From Manduca sexta (lineage: Eukaryota > Arthropoda > Insecta > Lepidoptera > Sphingidae): 64,000 nt of DNA. The notes under the pieces were generated by a model. It saw only the letters and a program-made list of their open reading frames with translations. It did no database searches and was not told the origin of the DNA. This document shows, piece by piece, positions 1 to 28,579 of this stretch. Location of the stretch: the NCBI RefSeq assembly GCF_014839805.1, contig NC_051124.1:2418001-2482000 (forward strand), given 5' to 3'. The first letter of the stretch is position 1. The number at the start of each line of letters is the position of its first letter. The position numbers were made by a program, and so were the translations under genes.

Positions 1-655
1 CAACTAACGAATAGTAAAACACTGATTATACCTAATAGATATTAGAAAACTGTTAAAGAAAATTGTTCAACGTAAAACAATTGAATTTCTATCTAGAAGT
101 CTAATCATTTTTGTTTAACTGTATTGTCTGTTTATAAAAAATATATAATGTATGACTTAGTACATAAACTAAGTCATATATTATATTATGTATACTTAGT
201 TGTATTTTGATGACATTGTTCGTGAATATCCTCATATACTGTGTTACATGAATAAATAACACACATTTTGTGTTATTTATTCATAGGTAAAAGCTTGTAA
301 TAAGTAGTACCTTTATTTTAATCTATTGTTGAAATTCACTTTGCAAAAATGTTATTAGTCTGTAAGCTTTCCTTGAATAATTATAGAATTAAATGTACCT
401 GACAGTAACTTTGGGTAGGAAGTTTATTATTTAACACCCTACATAATTATTTTATTATTCCAATACAAATATGCATATTGTTATATATAAAAATGTCTTT
501 TTACATAACATTAGAACACAAAAGGTAATAACAATAACAAAGTCAACATTAGTACCGTATTTTTTCCTACACAAAGACGCTAAATGGTCGATAACGCATG
601 CATTACAATTCGATTATCACCATACTGCTTATTGAATGAAACAATAATCGATTCG
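1..655. other. AT-rich flank with two hairpins
   Basis: No coding region is recognised here. Two inverted repeats stand out. One has 19-bp arms at 143-161 and 168-186 (one mismatch, 6-base loop, core ATGACTTAGT). The other has perfect 16-bp arms at 248-263 and 269-284 (5-base loop). They may be remains of short inverted-repeat elements. The right end of the stretch is the upstream region of the small secreted-peptide gene. Confidence 0.5.
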
Positions 656-663
656 TATAAAAA
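656..663 (+). promoter_or_regulatory. TATA box of the secreted-peptide gene
   Basis: TATAAAAA lies about 80 bases upstream of the ATG at 739. Transcription would start near 685, leaving a leader of about 50 bases. The spacing fits a compact TATA-driven insect gene. The role is inferred from position and sequence only. Confidence 0.55.
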
Positions 664-738
664 GGCGCCGAAAGACTGGCCACTCCAATAAATTCGAATT
701 TCGAACAGCGACGTTCTAAGCTTAAATTACGGAAAAAA

Positions 739-1011
739 ATGGCGGCGTTAACAAAATTAACGGCAATTTTCTTGCTTTTGTGTCTGGTCGCCATGTTTAT
801 GGAGACATCGGCTGATCCTCGTGGGAAATCTGAAAGGCCAAAGAACGACAACAAACCGTCTGGCCATGGATTGCAATCAGGTCGTCACTTCGTGAAGAGA
901 GACATCGATGATGATGGTGATGATGGATACCTGGAACCTGCTGCGGCAGACTACGACAACGCTTTCGAAAGACCACACAGAATCCGTGTGCTGCCAGGTT
1001 TTCTCCACTAG
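739..1011 (+). CDS. small secreted peptide precursor, 90 aa, unknown function
   Basis: Single-exon reading frame. Residues 1-25 form a clear signal peptide: Lys6, a hydrophobic core of Leu/Ile/Phe/Val at 7-20, and probable cleavage after TSA at 25. The mature part has three zones: a basic, Asn/Lys/Pro-rich segment (26-52), a dibasic Lys53-Arg54 that could be a convertase site, and a strongly acidic stretch with Asp runs (55-77), followed by a short basic end closing in LPGFLH. There are no cysteines after the signal peptide, so this is not a disulphide-rich toxin or defensin. The ATG sits in a good context (GAAAAAAATGG) and a TATA box lies upstream. I do not recognise a family. The layout allows a neuropeptide-like or antimicrobial-type precursor, but nothing in the sequence proves either. 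It is supported by signal peptide and promoter rather than homology. Confidence 0.6.
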   Translation: MAALTKLTAIFLLLCLVAMFMETSADPRGKSERPKNDNKPSGHGLQSGRHFVKRDIDDDGDDGYLEPAAADYDNAFERPHRIRVLPGFLH

Positions 1012-1290
1012 GCAACGATTATAACAATGGTTTCGGTTTAACGGGGTTTTGTGCAATATAAATAAGTTATAATATTATACATAAAAGCTTAATCAATGTC
1101 TTTTGGTTTTTTTATTTGTTATCTTAGAGAGAAGTCAGGTGACTTAAATAATGTTTTTTTCAAGGCTCAGTTGTTTATAGGCAGCGATATCAAAAACGGG
1201 AAGTATTTTCAAGTAAAAAAATCTTACGTATCCAAAAAAAACTACATATTTTTAAAGAAATTTATTTAAAAATTAAAAATCTTTGATTAC

Positions 1291-1296
1291 AATAAA
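1291..1296 (+). terminator. possible polyadenylation signal
   Basis: AATAAA about 280 bases after the stop codon of the secreted-peptide gene. No canonical signal lies closer, although AT-rich variants do (AATATA near 1055). Assignment to this gene is tentative. Confidence 0.3.
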
Positions 1297-1299
1297 CGT

Positions 1300-2025
1300 A
1301 ATTAAGTAACAGATTACAAGATTATGTTCATCAATAATATTTAAGTAATACGTGACCTTACCCTAGCATTACAAAATCATTGGCATATTGTACTTAAACT
1401 TTAATGCACATTAAAATACTTTGTTTAGTTTAAGTTCTACGACATGCAATAGTTTTAACAGGAAGACATTCAGTATTTGCCAGATTTTTTTTTTATAAAA
1501 TCTCATTTTATTTTCTTGCCAGAAGCAAAAAAATACACACAAAAAAAAACAGCGCATTGTGGAATACAAAACAATAGCTTTATTTATTGTTCTGAGGTAA
1601 TACAATACAGATGCTCCCAACATCTGTTTTACATTAAAAAACTGTCTGCATAATTTTATATTTAACGCGAAATTACGACGTGCATATTTAAGACTTAAAT
1701 GTGAATTGCCTCCTCAAGTATAAGTAGCTACATTTAAATACTAAAGTTTCTCATATGTTTAGTATTTATGCTGTCCAAATAAGGTAATATAAAACAAGTA
1801 TTTTCTGCAAATTCTAACGTTAATTATGTTGAATATTTTATTGTAATAATATTGGTAAACGGGGCGAATAACAAGTTAAAAGGAATTAAATTCATTATTA
1901 TCGAAATTACTACCAGATACGGTAATTTGACTCTTATCAATGCAGAAATATTTTTTTTCTACACGTTCTTGGCGAAAATTAAAATTGAATTAACAATTAA
2001 GATTATGCTGTTAAATGATGCTCGT
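1300..2025. other. AT-rich non-coding stretch
   Basis: No conserved protein, RNA or repeat is recognised. The short reading frames are of the length expected by chance in AT-rich DNA. Confidence 0.4.
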
Positions 2026-2029
2026 CTAA

Positions 2030-2198
2030 CAGCGGTTTTTAAATAAACGATCCCAATCTCAATCTTCAATCCAATTTTGAGAATGAACCAATCAAAATAA
2101 CTCATTTGTAAATATGTCAAAAAACTTTGTTCTGATTGGTTCATATTTCGAGATAGATCGAAAAAAGAGATTGGGATCATTTATTGAAAATGGCGGTA
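2030..2198. repeat. short inverted-repeat element (MITE family P, copy 1)
   Basis: Arms at 2042-2060 and 2167-2185 pair with one mismatch around the core GATCCCAATCTC. The inner part also holds inverted words (ACCAATCA / TGATTGGT type). A second copy with the same ends and interior lies at 52626-52790. The outer ends carry CGGTTTT / AAAATGGCGG. Non-autonomous DNA transposon; the superfamily cannot be fixed. Confidence 0.7.
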
Positions 2199-2199
2199 A

Positions 2200-4315
2200 G
2201 TACTACATAATATATTAAATCGTAGATTTTAGAGGTTCGTTGACCTATCACACTTCAGTCACTTATTGAATTTAAAATCGAATTACTAATAATGATACGA
2301 TTCATTTTTGTGTAACAAAGTAAGTTGGGGACGCATAGCTCCAGGGCGAAGATGGGAATACTTCTTAATTTCTTTCCTTTTTCCCCGTTAAATACATTAT
2401 TCATTTATCGTGGGTACTTTCTTTTTGGGAAAATTATTGTTGTGTTGTTTATTATAAAAAATAACTTTTTAATACAATATTTGCATTAGGAAAATTATCT
2501 TTATAGCCATTCACAACATACAAGAAATACTAATTAATAAGCACCGTTGATTCAGCGATATACACTTAAATTTATTTGATAATTAAGGCACAAATCTCTT
2601 TCGGTTTGTTAATACCCTCAAATTAATAAAGCTGTCATTATTATCTATGACAAGACTTTATAATGTCACAAAAGAGGTTAGTTTAATGATGTTCTTTTTT
2701 CAAATAAAATTTTATCTCGTTCTTATTTCAAAATACATAATTTTTTATTACATTACTAAAATATATATTTCTTTTTTAATCCATAAAGTAATATAGCTCA
2801 AAATCAAATAAAACCTTATCTAAAATTATTTCAAAACATTGGCACATAGATGGCACCTTAGAGTTAACTTAAAATCTAAAATATTTGGCACGTTTAGAAT
2901 TCACTGGCTCTTTGGGTTAATGTTTTATATCTCTAAGATAAGAATAAAGTACAAATGATTGTTATAAAGGTAATGAAACAATCATAACATGGTTTCACTT
3001 TATTGATTGCTAGACATAATTAGAAGAAATAATCATTTTTTTTCTAAAAACATGCACAAGAAGTCAATGGTCTAGGAGTCTCAGAGATGATAAGTAAAAT
3101 GTTTAGGTGGGTTTTGATAATGTCCAGCATTTATCAATAATATAATTTTTATGAATATAATATGACAAAGATCTTTGGATTACAATCACTGACCCTAAGT
3201 ACTATCTACAGTACTACCATTTAATGAAGACAAATAGATTTAAGAGTCCCATAGAGTAGAAAGGATGGACCATAGGCGGCTAGCTGATTAAAAAAAATCT
3301 AGCGCTTACGCGTATTGTTCTTTATGCTCCTCATAAACTACAAAGTATTTCTTTCATACCGTTTGTTCCGTGAAACAATGAATCTTAAAACTATAACAAG
3401 TTTTGTTAGCCGAAATAGGTAAAACATCGTCAAATCTTAGGCGGGACAGAGTACTAAGTTAATGACGTAAGAAGCACGGCCCGGTGACGGTCCGGATACG
3501 GTCCGGTTACGACCCGGTCACTGTACGTTACCGTCACGTGTGTATGTGCGTATTATTTGATAGAGAAATAGTCTTCTTTGAAGAACTATTATTGAATTTA
3601 ATAGTATTAAAAGTTTAATAAGGTTTTGTTAATATTATATTGACATCTTATATACATAGTGTTAAGTCACTCGTATAGTTAATATTTGCTATGAAACTGT
3701 ATTAGAATGTTATTTATACGTAATATATGTTTTTCTTTAAAAAAAATCATTTCCAAAATAATAATATTTTATAGTTGGTGATACCCATGATACGTAATTA
3801 GGAAAATATCATGAGGGCCCAGATGCTATTGATCTGATTTTATACTTCTAGCACTATACAGGGTCATTTAGACAGCGTTAATAAATTAATCCATATCATT
3901 GTCTTCTTGGAAATAACACTTTACCTAAGTTATTCGAACCATAGATTTAAAATAAAAAAATATAAGTTTTGAACAAAATAAATATTAATAAACTCATTTT
4001 AATTTTGCATGTCTTACGGACACTACTACTACAAGAGAATTAGTTCGAGCGGAGACATCATACTATCAGTTAGAAATACACTTGTACACACCTTTTTGGC
4101 ACGAAGCTACAAAATGATAAAAAAAAATTCAAATCTAAAACCGGGAATATTGGAAAAAATATTCGTAATACATACATGATTTTCGGTACAATGTTATCAG
4201 ACGTAAAGGTGAATATGTGGTTTCATTTAAAACAAAGTAAAAATGACCCTGTGTAAAATATAAACTGCATAATTAGACCATTAATTTATTAAACCCGTTT
4301 AGCCCAAACGCTATT
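2200..4315. other. non-coding stretch with one GC-rich patch
   Basis: Mostly AT-rich DNA with no recognised gene. The exception is 3476-3540, where GGTCCGG and GGTGACGG-type words repeat and ACCGTCAC appears inverted. Confidence 0.4.
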
Positions 4316-4317
4316 AA

Positions 4318-4497
4318 TTAATATTTCCAACTCCTCCCTATCTTTCTATTTGATTAATTTCGTTCCGGTATAAATAAAAATTAGTATTCCCTGAGACTCG
4401 CCGAGCTTCACTGCTCGGTGTCATAAAATGCGTGCCACTGCTGATCCTGGCTTACAGTAGTTGTAGTGGTGGGTGTAACGGCGGGAAAGTCTTTAGC
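4318..4497 (+). repeat. interspersed repeat family E, copy 1
   Basis: About 175 bases shared, in the same orientation, with 24590-24760 and 56965-57142. It begins in a pyrimidine-rich TCCCTATCTTTC segment, has a conserved hairpin CCGAGC-TTCACT-GCTCGG, and ends in GGCGGGAAAGTCT. Origin unknown; no coding capacity. Confidence 0.7.
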
Positions 4498-4499
4498 TA

Positions 4500-5745
4500 A
4501 AACGTTTTAGAGATCAAAATAACATTCTAACACAGACATTTGAAACGTTAGTAGGGTAAACGCGGCTGCATACATCTATAACAAAATATATTTAACCATC
4601 TAAATATACATATACAATAATAAGTAACTGCAATGCCATTTGGAGTTGATAATAAACAAATTAAAGGCCTTTCATAACGAGGCCTTTACTAAAAATACAC
4701 AAATATTCTTTTAAAAATACACTACCGAAATATACATTTAGTTCTGTGAAAAATCCTTAAATGTAAATATATATTAAGTAGAAATCAATTAATATTCATT
4801 ATACATAATGTAAACATATCAGTAACAAATAAATTATATATAATTACACGATTAAATCCCATTCTCTCGGGCAATAAATGTGCTACCCATAGCTCAAGAT
4901 ATGGTATAAAACTAAAAATAAAAATCTTTTGGATGATTATTATATCTACATGAAATAATAGTAAGTATTCGCATATTCGATCTCTATTCCCTTACTACTT
5001 AGAGAAATAGAAAACGCTTGTACTAGTACTTATTTCAATTGTTAATACCATATCAGTAAATTTCTCATTGGCATTATGTGTGCCATGGAAAGCATGGTGC
5101 ATATGAAAACAATATCTATATAATAACTTTTTCGATTATCGAATCCATTGTCAAATAATCAATGCATCCTTTTATGACAATTTTATTTATAAAATTCTGA
5201 GGGATACATTTTGTCCAACTTAGTAGTGTAACAACATGTTTCCTTTACATGATGTAAGAAATAAGTTATGAAAGCGAAATGACTGTTCTAAATTCGAATA
5301 CTATAATCAACTATATCAATTTTTTGAATACTGGGATGAACCTAGATATTTTTCCGGGGGGCGAAAGTCCTTACCGGTAAACTATTTAATAACTTTATAA
5401 GTGATTTGTCTCCCCGGCTTTCAAAATGTGACATAAAGACTTCATAAAAGTCACTTAAACACTAATAATGATTCTTCACATTATACTGCCAATTTAAAGA
5501 TTTTTTTGAAGTCACAATGATTAATGACGGCTCCTAAGTAAACTATCGTATCTGCAAAAACAGAAATATACACTTTCTAGCGTTTCGTTATCAAGGTATT
5601 GTTTACTACCAAACGCTAATTCAAAAGTTAATAAACGAAAACAAACTTAATTAAAAATCATTTACTAAGTTTTTAATGGGTTTGGTAGTAGACAGTACCT
5701 AGATAACGTAACATTTTATTCAGATACGACAGTTTACTTAGGGGC
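4500..5745. other. non-coding flank beyond the 3' end of ZCCHC24
   Basis: AT-rich with no recognised exon or repeat. The right end may include the ZCCHC24 3' untranslated region, which is read on the minus strand. Confidence 0.4.
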
Positions 5746-5747
5746 TT

Positions 5748-5753
5748 TTTATT
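5748..5753 (-). terminator. ZCCHC24: polyadenylation signal candidate for ZCCHC24
   Basis: AATAAA on the minus strand, about 65 bases past the stop codon at 5819-5821. A second AATAAA lies at 5715-5720. Either would give a very short 3' untranslated region; longer forms cannot be excluded. Confidence 0.4.
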
Positions 5754-5818
5754 TTGCCCCCAAGTTTCGCACTGATTTCCTTCTGCCCTTATAGACCTTA
5801 CATTTCATACCTTATGTA

Positions 5819-22704
<16,886 letters not shown>

Positions 22705-23369
22705 GGCGGCACAGCACGGCACAGCACGGCACGGGGGTCGGCACAGATGTCAGCCCATGTCAGACGCCCGGGTCGATATTTTTGGATCGCGTTGTGGCGA
22801 GATGCGCGCGCGCCGGCTACTCAGTGACTAGCGGCCGCACTCCTTAAGATGGGAGATGTCGGGAGTAAGGATGTATTGGGAATGATTTTATCGATACCTC
22901 GGTACAGGAATATCGTATAAAACAGCATAATGTTTTTTAATATTTTTCTATGGATTAATTAGGTATTATGGTTAAAGGGATAATATTCAATTATGGCTGT
23001 GAATTGCATTTTTATTTGTAAATAAATGGTCTATAATATTATATCTTGAACATTTGTTTAAAGGATTCGATCTTAAACATCCACAAATCTTTATTACAGA
23101 AAAAACGCAGTGACCTTTTCAATAACAGTGTATTATGTGACCTACCTTAGCTAAGATTATATTAAAAAACAATTCTCTTTCGTTCTTACGTGCGGCCGAT
23201 TGTCGGGCATCAAACGTCCATAGTTAATATAATTTCTGGCAAAGAACAGAAATTCTACGCAAAGTTTTCAATCGGCGAATCCAACCCAAGACCACCCCAT
23301 TTGCTGCTACCCATAAGGCTTATATTTTTACTATAATTAATAATATTTATCGATATTCCCGGTGTAGTA

Positions 23370-23470
23370 ACGGCACTAATTGCGGACATGTGGGCGCAGC
23401 CGACCGCGCCGGGCGACGGGTGCTCGCGGGAGAGCAATATTTTGGTTCGCCCCGCACCACGAGACCAATT
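23370..23470. promoter_or_regulatory. CpG-rich patch upstream of ZCCHC24
   Basis: CGACCGCGCCGGGCGACGGG and nearby CGCGGGAG stand out in AT-rich DNA about 550-750 bases upstream of the ZCCHC24 start. Neither strand gives a convincing exon, so a regulatory role is the simplest reading. Confidence 0.3.
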
Positions 23471-23557
23471 ATTACAATGTATCATTTATTTCGTGGTACA
23501 GGGCTCTTATACAATTTGGGCTTTGTTTTTATTTTAATTAGTTTTTTTTGCATAGTA

Positions 23558-23876
23558 GTTAGTTAGCCTAGTTGGTTGTGGAACGGACTACCGAGGCGAA
23601 TGTCGGTAGGTTCAAATCCCAAGGGCACACACCTTTGACTTTTATAAAAAAAAAAGTGTGTATTCTTTGTGAATTATCGCTCGCTGTAACGGCGAAGGAA
23701 AACATTGTGAGAAAACCTGCATACCAGAGAAGTTCTCTATAGGAATTTCGAAGGTGTGTGAAGTCTATCAATCCGCATTAGGCTAACGTGGCGGACTAAG
23801 GCCTAATCCCTCTCAGTAGTAGAGGAGACCTGAGCCCAACAGTAGGACAGTATATAATACAGGCCTGATATTATAT
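23558..23876 (+). repeat. tRNA-derived SINE family A, copy 3
   Basis: Full-length, with box A TAGCCTAGTTGG and box B GGTTCAAATCC, ending in GGCCTGATATTATA. Confidence 0.8.
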
Positions 23877-23879
23877 AGG

Positions 23880-24585
23880 TTTTTTTAGTAGCAGTAGATC
23901 TCATCTGTCATATATAGGGCTCAATATAAACAGTTTAAGCGGTGGATTTAGGTTTGATATCAAATGCCGACTTCCTGAAGTTACATGTGTTTTTCATCAT
24001 TCGATTTAAAGTATGTTAGAAGGCGTCGTGTACTTACATTTGAAAGTTGTCAATAAGAACAGCTTAAAGCTCCAAATGGAAGTTTTATTGATAGTTATTT
24101 AAATTGTTTTTCTTAAAAGATTTGTAATTATTTTTATAAAAAAAAAAGATATTCGAATATTTTGGGATCTATAAAAAACTCTGTATTTAAATTGTTCAAA
24201 GATATTAAGATGCGTTTCCCATCTTACCATTTAGTTCTAGAAAATAATACAACGCTCGCTTGTGATTAGCATTGTAGAATAAATATAACAAACGATATAA
24301 TTATCGATTGAGGAAAACACACGTTAAAATTGCATATGCCGCGAATAAAACTGTGTTTGCTTTTTATGTGGTCATATTTTACCTGTTAATGTAAACTTTG
24401 TGATGTTAATAGTTTTCAGATGCATTTATTACACCGAAAAATAATAAGCAAGTTAGGTCACCTGGTGGAACCTGATCAGATCAATAAAAACACTGTCATG
24501 TCGTGGTAAAATATGGAACCAAATTCGTGACAACTTTAAATCGACAAAGCAACAGTGGGTATCCTCAAATATTTAGATTCGTTTT
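23880..24585. other. intergenic, no recognised feature
   Basis: AT-rich DNA; no exon or repeat recognised. Confidence 0.4.
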
Positions 24586-24589
24586 CCTA

Positions 24590-24762
24590 TTTTCAACTTC
24601 TTCCTTTCTTTCTATTTGATAAATTTTGGTGCAAATAAAGACAAATTAGTGTTCCCTAAGACTCGCCGAGCTTCACCGCTCTGTGTCATAAAATGCGTGC
24701 CACTGCTGATCCTGGCTTACAGTTGTAGAGGTGGGTGTGACGGCGGGAAAGTCTTTCTGATC
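24590..24762 (+). repeat. interspersed repeat family E, copy 2
   Basis: Same order of words as at 4318, including GAGACT-type CGCCGAGCTTCACCGCTC, with one arm of the conserved hairpin mutated. Ends GGCGGGAAAGTCTTT. Confidence 0.7.
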
Positions 24763-25284
24763 AAGCTACAACTGCTCATTGATCATCTTACCAATAAAAG
24801 CAATATTAAATTCACTAGGCGGTAGTTCTTTCCTTCACGCATCTCATTCTGGGTTGGTACTAGGTACCAACGCAATACTCATTTCTGCCACCAAGCCAAA
24901 TCATAATTATTGATGTATTTCGATTTAAAGTAAATAATGTCATTTCAGAATACCCTGGGATTCCAGGGACCAAATTCCAGATGTAAAAATGGTCTGATGA
25001 TATAAAAAAGTAGTGGGAAAAAGATGGATGGGAATAGCACGAGACCGCGATCTGTAGAAGTCCCTGGGAGATGTCTATGCTGTTTAGCAAGACAGCCAGA
25101 TCAACACCGATGCTGAGTAATCTTGGTTTTCTTAATTGTAAATTAATAGCTGTAAATAAAGTCTTTTTTATTATTAAATATCCAGTATCTAAAGCTTCTG
25201 TAACGAAAGAAACATCAAAACTAAGTGTCCGGGTTATATGTTATATGGTTTTGGCGGGCTTTTCTACTAAAAACGTTTATTGGC

Positions 25285-25425
25285 TGGTTGAGTGGACTTA
25301 TCTGGTTCGAACAGGTCAGCATAATTGTGCTGACAGCCGAGAAGTAATCATCTCTCGTCAGTCGACACTCTATTAGACCCCACTCCACTTACCATCAGGT
25401 GCAGTGTCCGTAATAAAACCTATTC
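25285..25425 (+). repeat. repeat family C, right-half fragment
   Basis: AACAGGTCAGCATAATTGTG, TCATCTCTCGTCAGTCGACA and CCACTCCACTTACCATCAGG match the right half of family C at 41235-41340. Confidence 0.6.
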
Positions 25426-26099
25426 TGAAGTGTAGTTTTAAAACTGTTACGTTTACCTCTGGGCGAATGACTTGCTTTGTCTTGCAAAGAAAGATCTTCT
25501 ATACCAAACTCGTTTTTATAAACAAAGCAGTTAAACATTCTGACTATTAGAAGTCTAGACTTGGGAACGGTTCTTAAATTGTTTTTACGCTGTCATTGGC
25601 CTTTTGTTTTACAATACGATTGAGTTTTATTGATTTTTAAAAAGCTCATGTCGATTTGCGGCTGTGCTCTCGTTTGAACTAGTAATAAAATAAAATCTTT
25701 ATGGGTTGAGAAATAAATGAGATGAATACATGTTGAGTTTCGACAAGCGTTTAATATAAATTAAAATTTTGTGAAGAAGCTTTAAAGTAAAAGAAGAAGC
25801 TCTGAACGGATTAAGGTGATATTTGGATCATGAAACCGACATAACCTTCCATTAGCGGCAGCGATAAGACGTTTTTAGTCGCAAATAAGTTATATCCACC
25901 AATTGTTATTAACCAATTATAAATCTTGTAATAGGTACTGTGATAAGGATGTCGTTTTTAACTTTAATGAACGTAATAATTTCAAGTCTTAGGATAATTT
26001 AGGCATTTGACTGGATGGTCCAAGGTTTGATATGATCATATGTATAGCTCATATATTATTTAAACCCATTTTGAAAAAAGAGTTGCATCGACCCCATAT

Positions 26100-26330
26100 T
26101 AAGTACAGAACGATCGCCTCGAGTCTTTATTCTACAAAAATGTCAATAAAATCAAATCCACTTACCATTCTATTAAACGCCATCAATATCTATTGGACAG
26201 CTGCGCCGTATAATCCTGCCAAATTGAAAAGCTAAACGTTTCGAACAAAATGTATCGTTGAGAGAGCCGTGTGCATTCCCCACGTCGGGTTATTGGACGC
26301 ACTCCATTGTAGTCAATTAGATAGCGTCAT
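26100..26330. other. possible decayed transposon
   Basis: On the minus strand GTCCAATAACCCGACGTGGG runs into GGCAGGATTATACGGCGCAG and ATGGCGTTTAATAGAATG followed by a perfect donor GTAAGTGG. It may be a repeat or a stray first exon; no downstream exon was found. Family not identified. Confidence 0.25.
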
Positions 26331-26464
26331 AGAAACCAATTGAGTTTATAACGAGGTTGATTCGTTTGTTTGTAACATTGTTGTTAATAGTTGGATGTAT
26401 ATTGCAAAAGTTTTGTATACTTGGATTATTCTTATATTGCTGTCTATCTAAGTATATGCAGCTG

Positions 26465-26700
26465 CCAGGAAGTCGGCGGTGTGATACCTCCGTGCCTCGG
26501 AAAGCGCGTAAACCTGGTGCTGCGCTTGATGTCTCTGGTCATATCGGATGCCATCTCACCGGACTATAAGAGTGAAGGAACAGAGAATCTGTGTATTGCG
26601 CACACACTTGTGCATTATATCTCCTTCGTAGTACCTGGCTGATCTCCGTTGAGATTGGCTGCCATGACCGAAATCAGCTAGGACTTAGGAGGGATTTATT
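26465..26700 (+). repeat. non-LTR retrotransposon 3' end, RTE-like
   Basis: GTGCCTCGGAAAGCGCGTAA, TATTGCGCACACACTTGTGC and CTCCGTTGAGATTGGCTGCC form a 3' region that recurs in lepidopteran genomes. The clade is suggested from memory of such sequences and is not proven here. Confidence 0.5.
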
Positions 26701-26740
26701 TAGGTTTTTTTATGTTTATAATGCTATGTAATATTATCTT

Positions 26741-26935
26741 TTAACCGACTTCAAAAAAGGAAGAGGTTATCAATTCGACGTGTATTTTTTTAAAATCCTA
26801 CTAGGTAAATTAACAAATGTATAAAGAAAATGTTTCAATTTAATTAGTCACCAACTCCAAAATTGGTAACCAGTATATACCTGTTATGTAAAATGACTTT
26901 TTTAATTTTAAGTGATTTTTGAAGGCAGTTAGATT
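26741..26935. repeat. small MITE with TTAACCGACTTC ends
   Basis: Left end TTAACCGACTTCAAAAAAGG pairs with the right end TTTTTGAAGGCAGTTAG as imperfect inverted repeats. This is a common lepidopteran short DNA element. Confidence 0.6.
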
Positions 26936-26939
26936 TTTT

Positions 26940-27840
26940 GGTTTTTTATTTTTATTCTCATTAAACTCAGCCTTTTGAAAATCTTTTGCGGGAATATTTT
27001 TTTTTGTATTAAATAGCGTTTTTTGGGATTATAAATGGTATATAATAAACAAATTATCTCTAAAAAACTTTATTATTCTTTTTAACAAGATGACAGTTCC
27101 GTAACATGTGCAAATTTTATGTTATGACGTCATTAAGCCCAAGTTTTATGCAGTAACGGCCCGTACGCTTTCTTTTTGTATTGTTTCTTTAATTGTATTG
27201 AAAACATCTGGAAGCTATACGTTCACTTCGTCTAAAATGTAACTGGGTTTTAGTAGGTCATAAAAAGTATAATTTTTAAAAGTTATTCAAATATTGTAAG
27301 ACATCTGTACTAATATTATTTTATAGATACAGGAATTAAATTTGCTTGCGGGGTTTCTCTTTGTAAGTACTATAAGTTGTTAACAAAAATGTTTTGTTAA
27401 AACCGGCTAAATTGCCCCTCAAAACAAAGATTATATATTTTATTTTAAACATTGACATTTTTAATTTAAGATAATATTTGGATGGAGCCAAACGTGATCA
27501 AAAAGTTTTGCATAAAATCATTGAATCCTGATGCAGATAGAATAAAGAACTTTTTTTATAAAATGTATTTATTATTTTATTGCTGGCTGGAAAAGTATTT
27601 TTGTAGGTTTTAAAATAAGTTTTAATGACAATACACAGCAATGTTCCAAAATTGACAGTAGTTTGTCACACCGTACGCCTCTGTTTGTTACGAGTTTTTT
27701 ATTCCAGTGAAAAATAACAAAATATTTTTGGAAGAGGATATTGAATTTTATATTTACTCCCTTTAAATAGAGGTATGTTTATTAGAAAAATATTTGATGA
27801 ATTTATATCTGAGTTGTTTGTCAATACTTGTATACTGTCG
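26940..27840. other. intergenic, no recognised feature
   Basis: AT-rich, with no supported coding region. Confidence 0.4.
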
Positions 27841-27939
27841 CTATAATGTTTAAGCAAGGCGCTATCCCTGCTATCCATACGAAACCTAACAGCCTATTGC
27901 CTGATTTAGATAGTTGCCGACTACAGACGAATAGTCACG

Positions 27940-28170
27940 AACACGAGAGTAAACAAGCGAAACTCCGCGCTGGGTCAGACAAACCCAATATCACTTTGCC
28001 CGACCCGGGATTTGAACCCAAGACAACTGCGCTACCGACGCGGCGCCCGTTCATGCTATATACACATATGTTTACATGGATGTATCACTTTTGTTCCAGC
28101 ATTCTGATTGGTCCACTTCACAACCCTTCTCATCCGGGAATCGAACTACTAGAACTTTCATCTAACTATT
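27940..28170 (-). repeat. SINE family B-like fragments
   Basis: CCCGACCCGGGATTTGAACC is a reverse box B in the head of a family B element. A second reverse box B-like GGGAATCGAACT lies at 28136. Both are truncated. Confidence 0.5.
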
Positions 28171-28484
28171 CAAAGAGCTTACGAACAACATCTTTACTGA
28201 AGTAAGCTATTTATTCTTCCCGTCATTTTGATTTACATTTTTTTATCTAAATATCTAACCCAGAAGAAAACATTTCTAACGAGTGGGGCCTATTTTACAA
28301 TGCCTAAGTAACCGCTTATAGTCGAGTATAATATGGGCTTATACAACACTCAAGCTGCTTGGTAAACAATAAAGAAACCATAATATAGTCAGTAGTCAGT
28401 ACCAAGGGCCTGTTCACAAGATTTAAGTAAATTTAATTAGTCAGTTATTGCATTAAACAGCTAAGGTAGTTATTATTTAATCAT

Positions 28485-28575
28485 AACAATATCAGCCCTG
28501 TATATACTGTCCCACTACTGCACGTGCCTCCTCTACTACTGAGAGGGATTAAGCCTTAGTTCACCACGCTGACCT
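28485..28575 (-). repeat. SINE family A 3' fragment
   Basis: CAGCCCTGTATATACTGTCC and CTCCTCTACTACTGAGAGGG are the reverse of the family A tail. Confidence 0.65.
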
Positions 28576-28579
28576 AGAT

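Noticed and set aside
23255..23485. Minus-strand frame as an upstream exon of ZCCHC24
   Set aside because: No match to the family N-terminus. The exon at 22704-22594 already supplies a start codon in strong context and the conserved residues.
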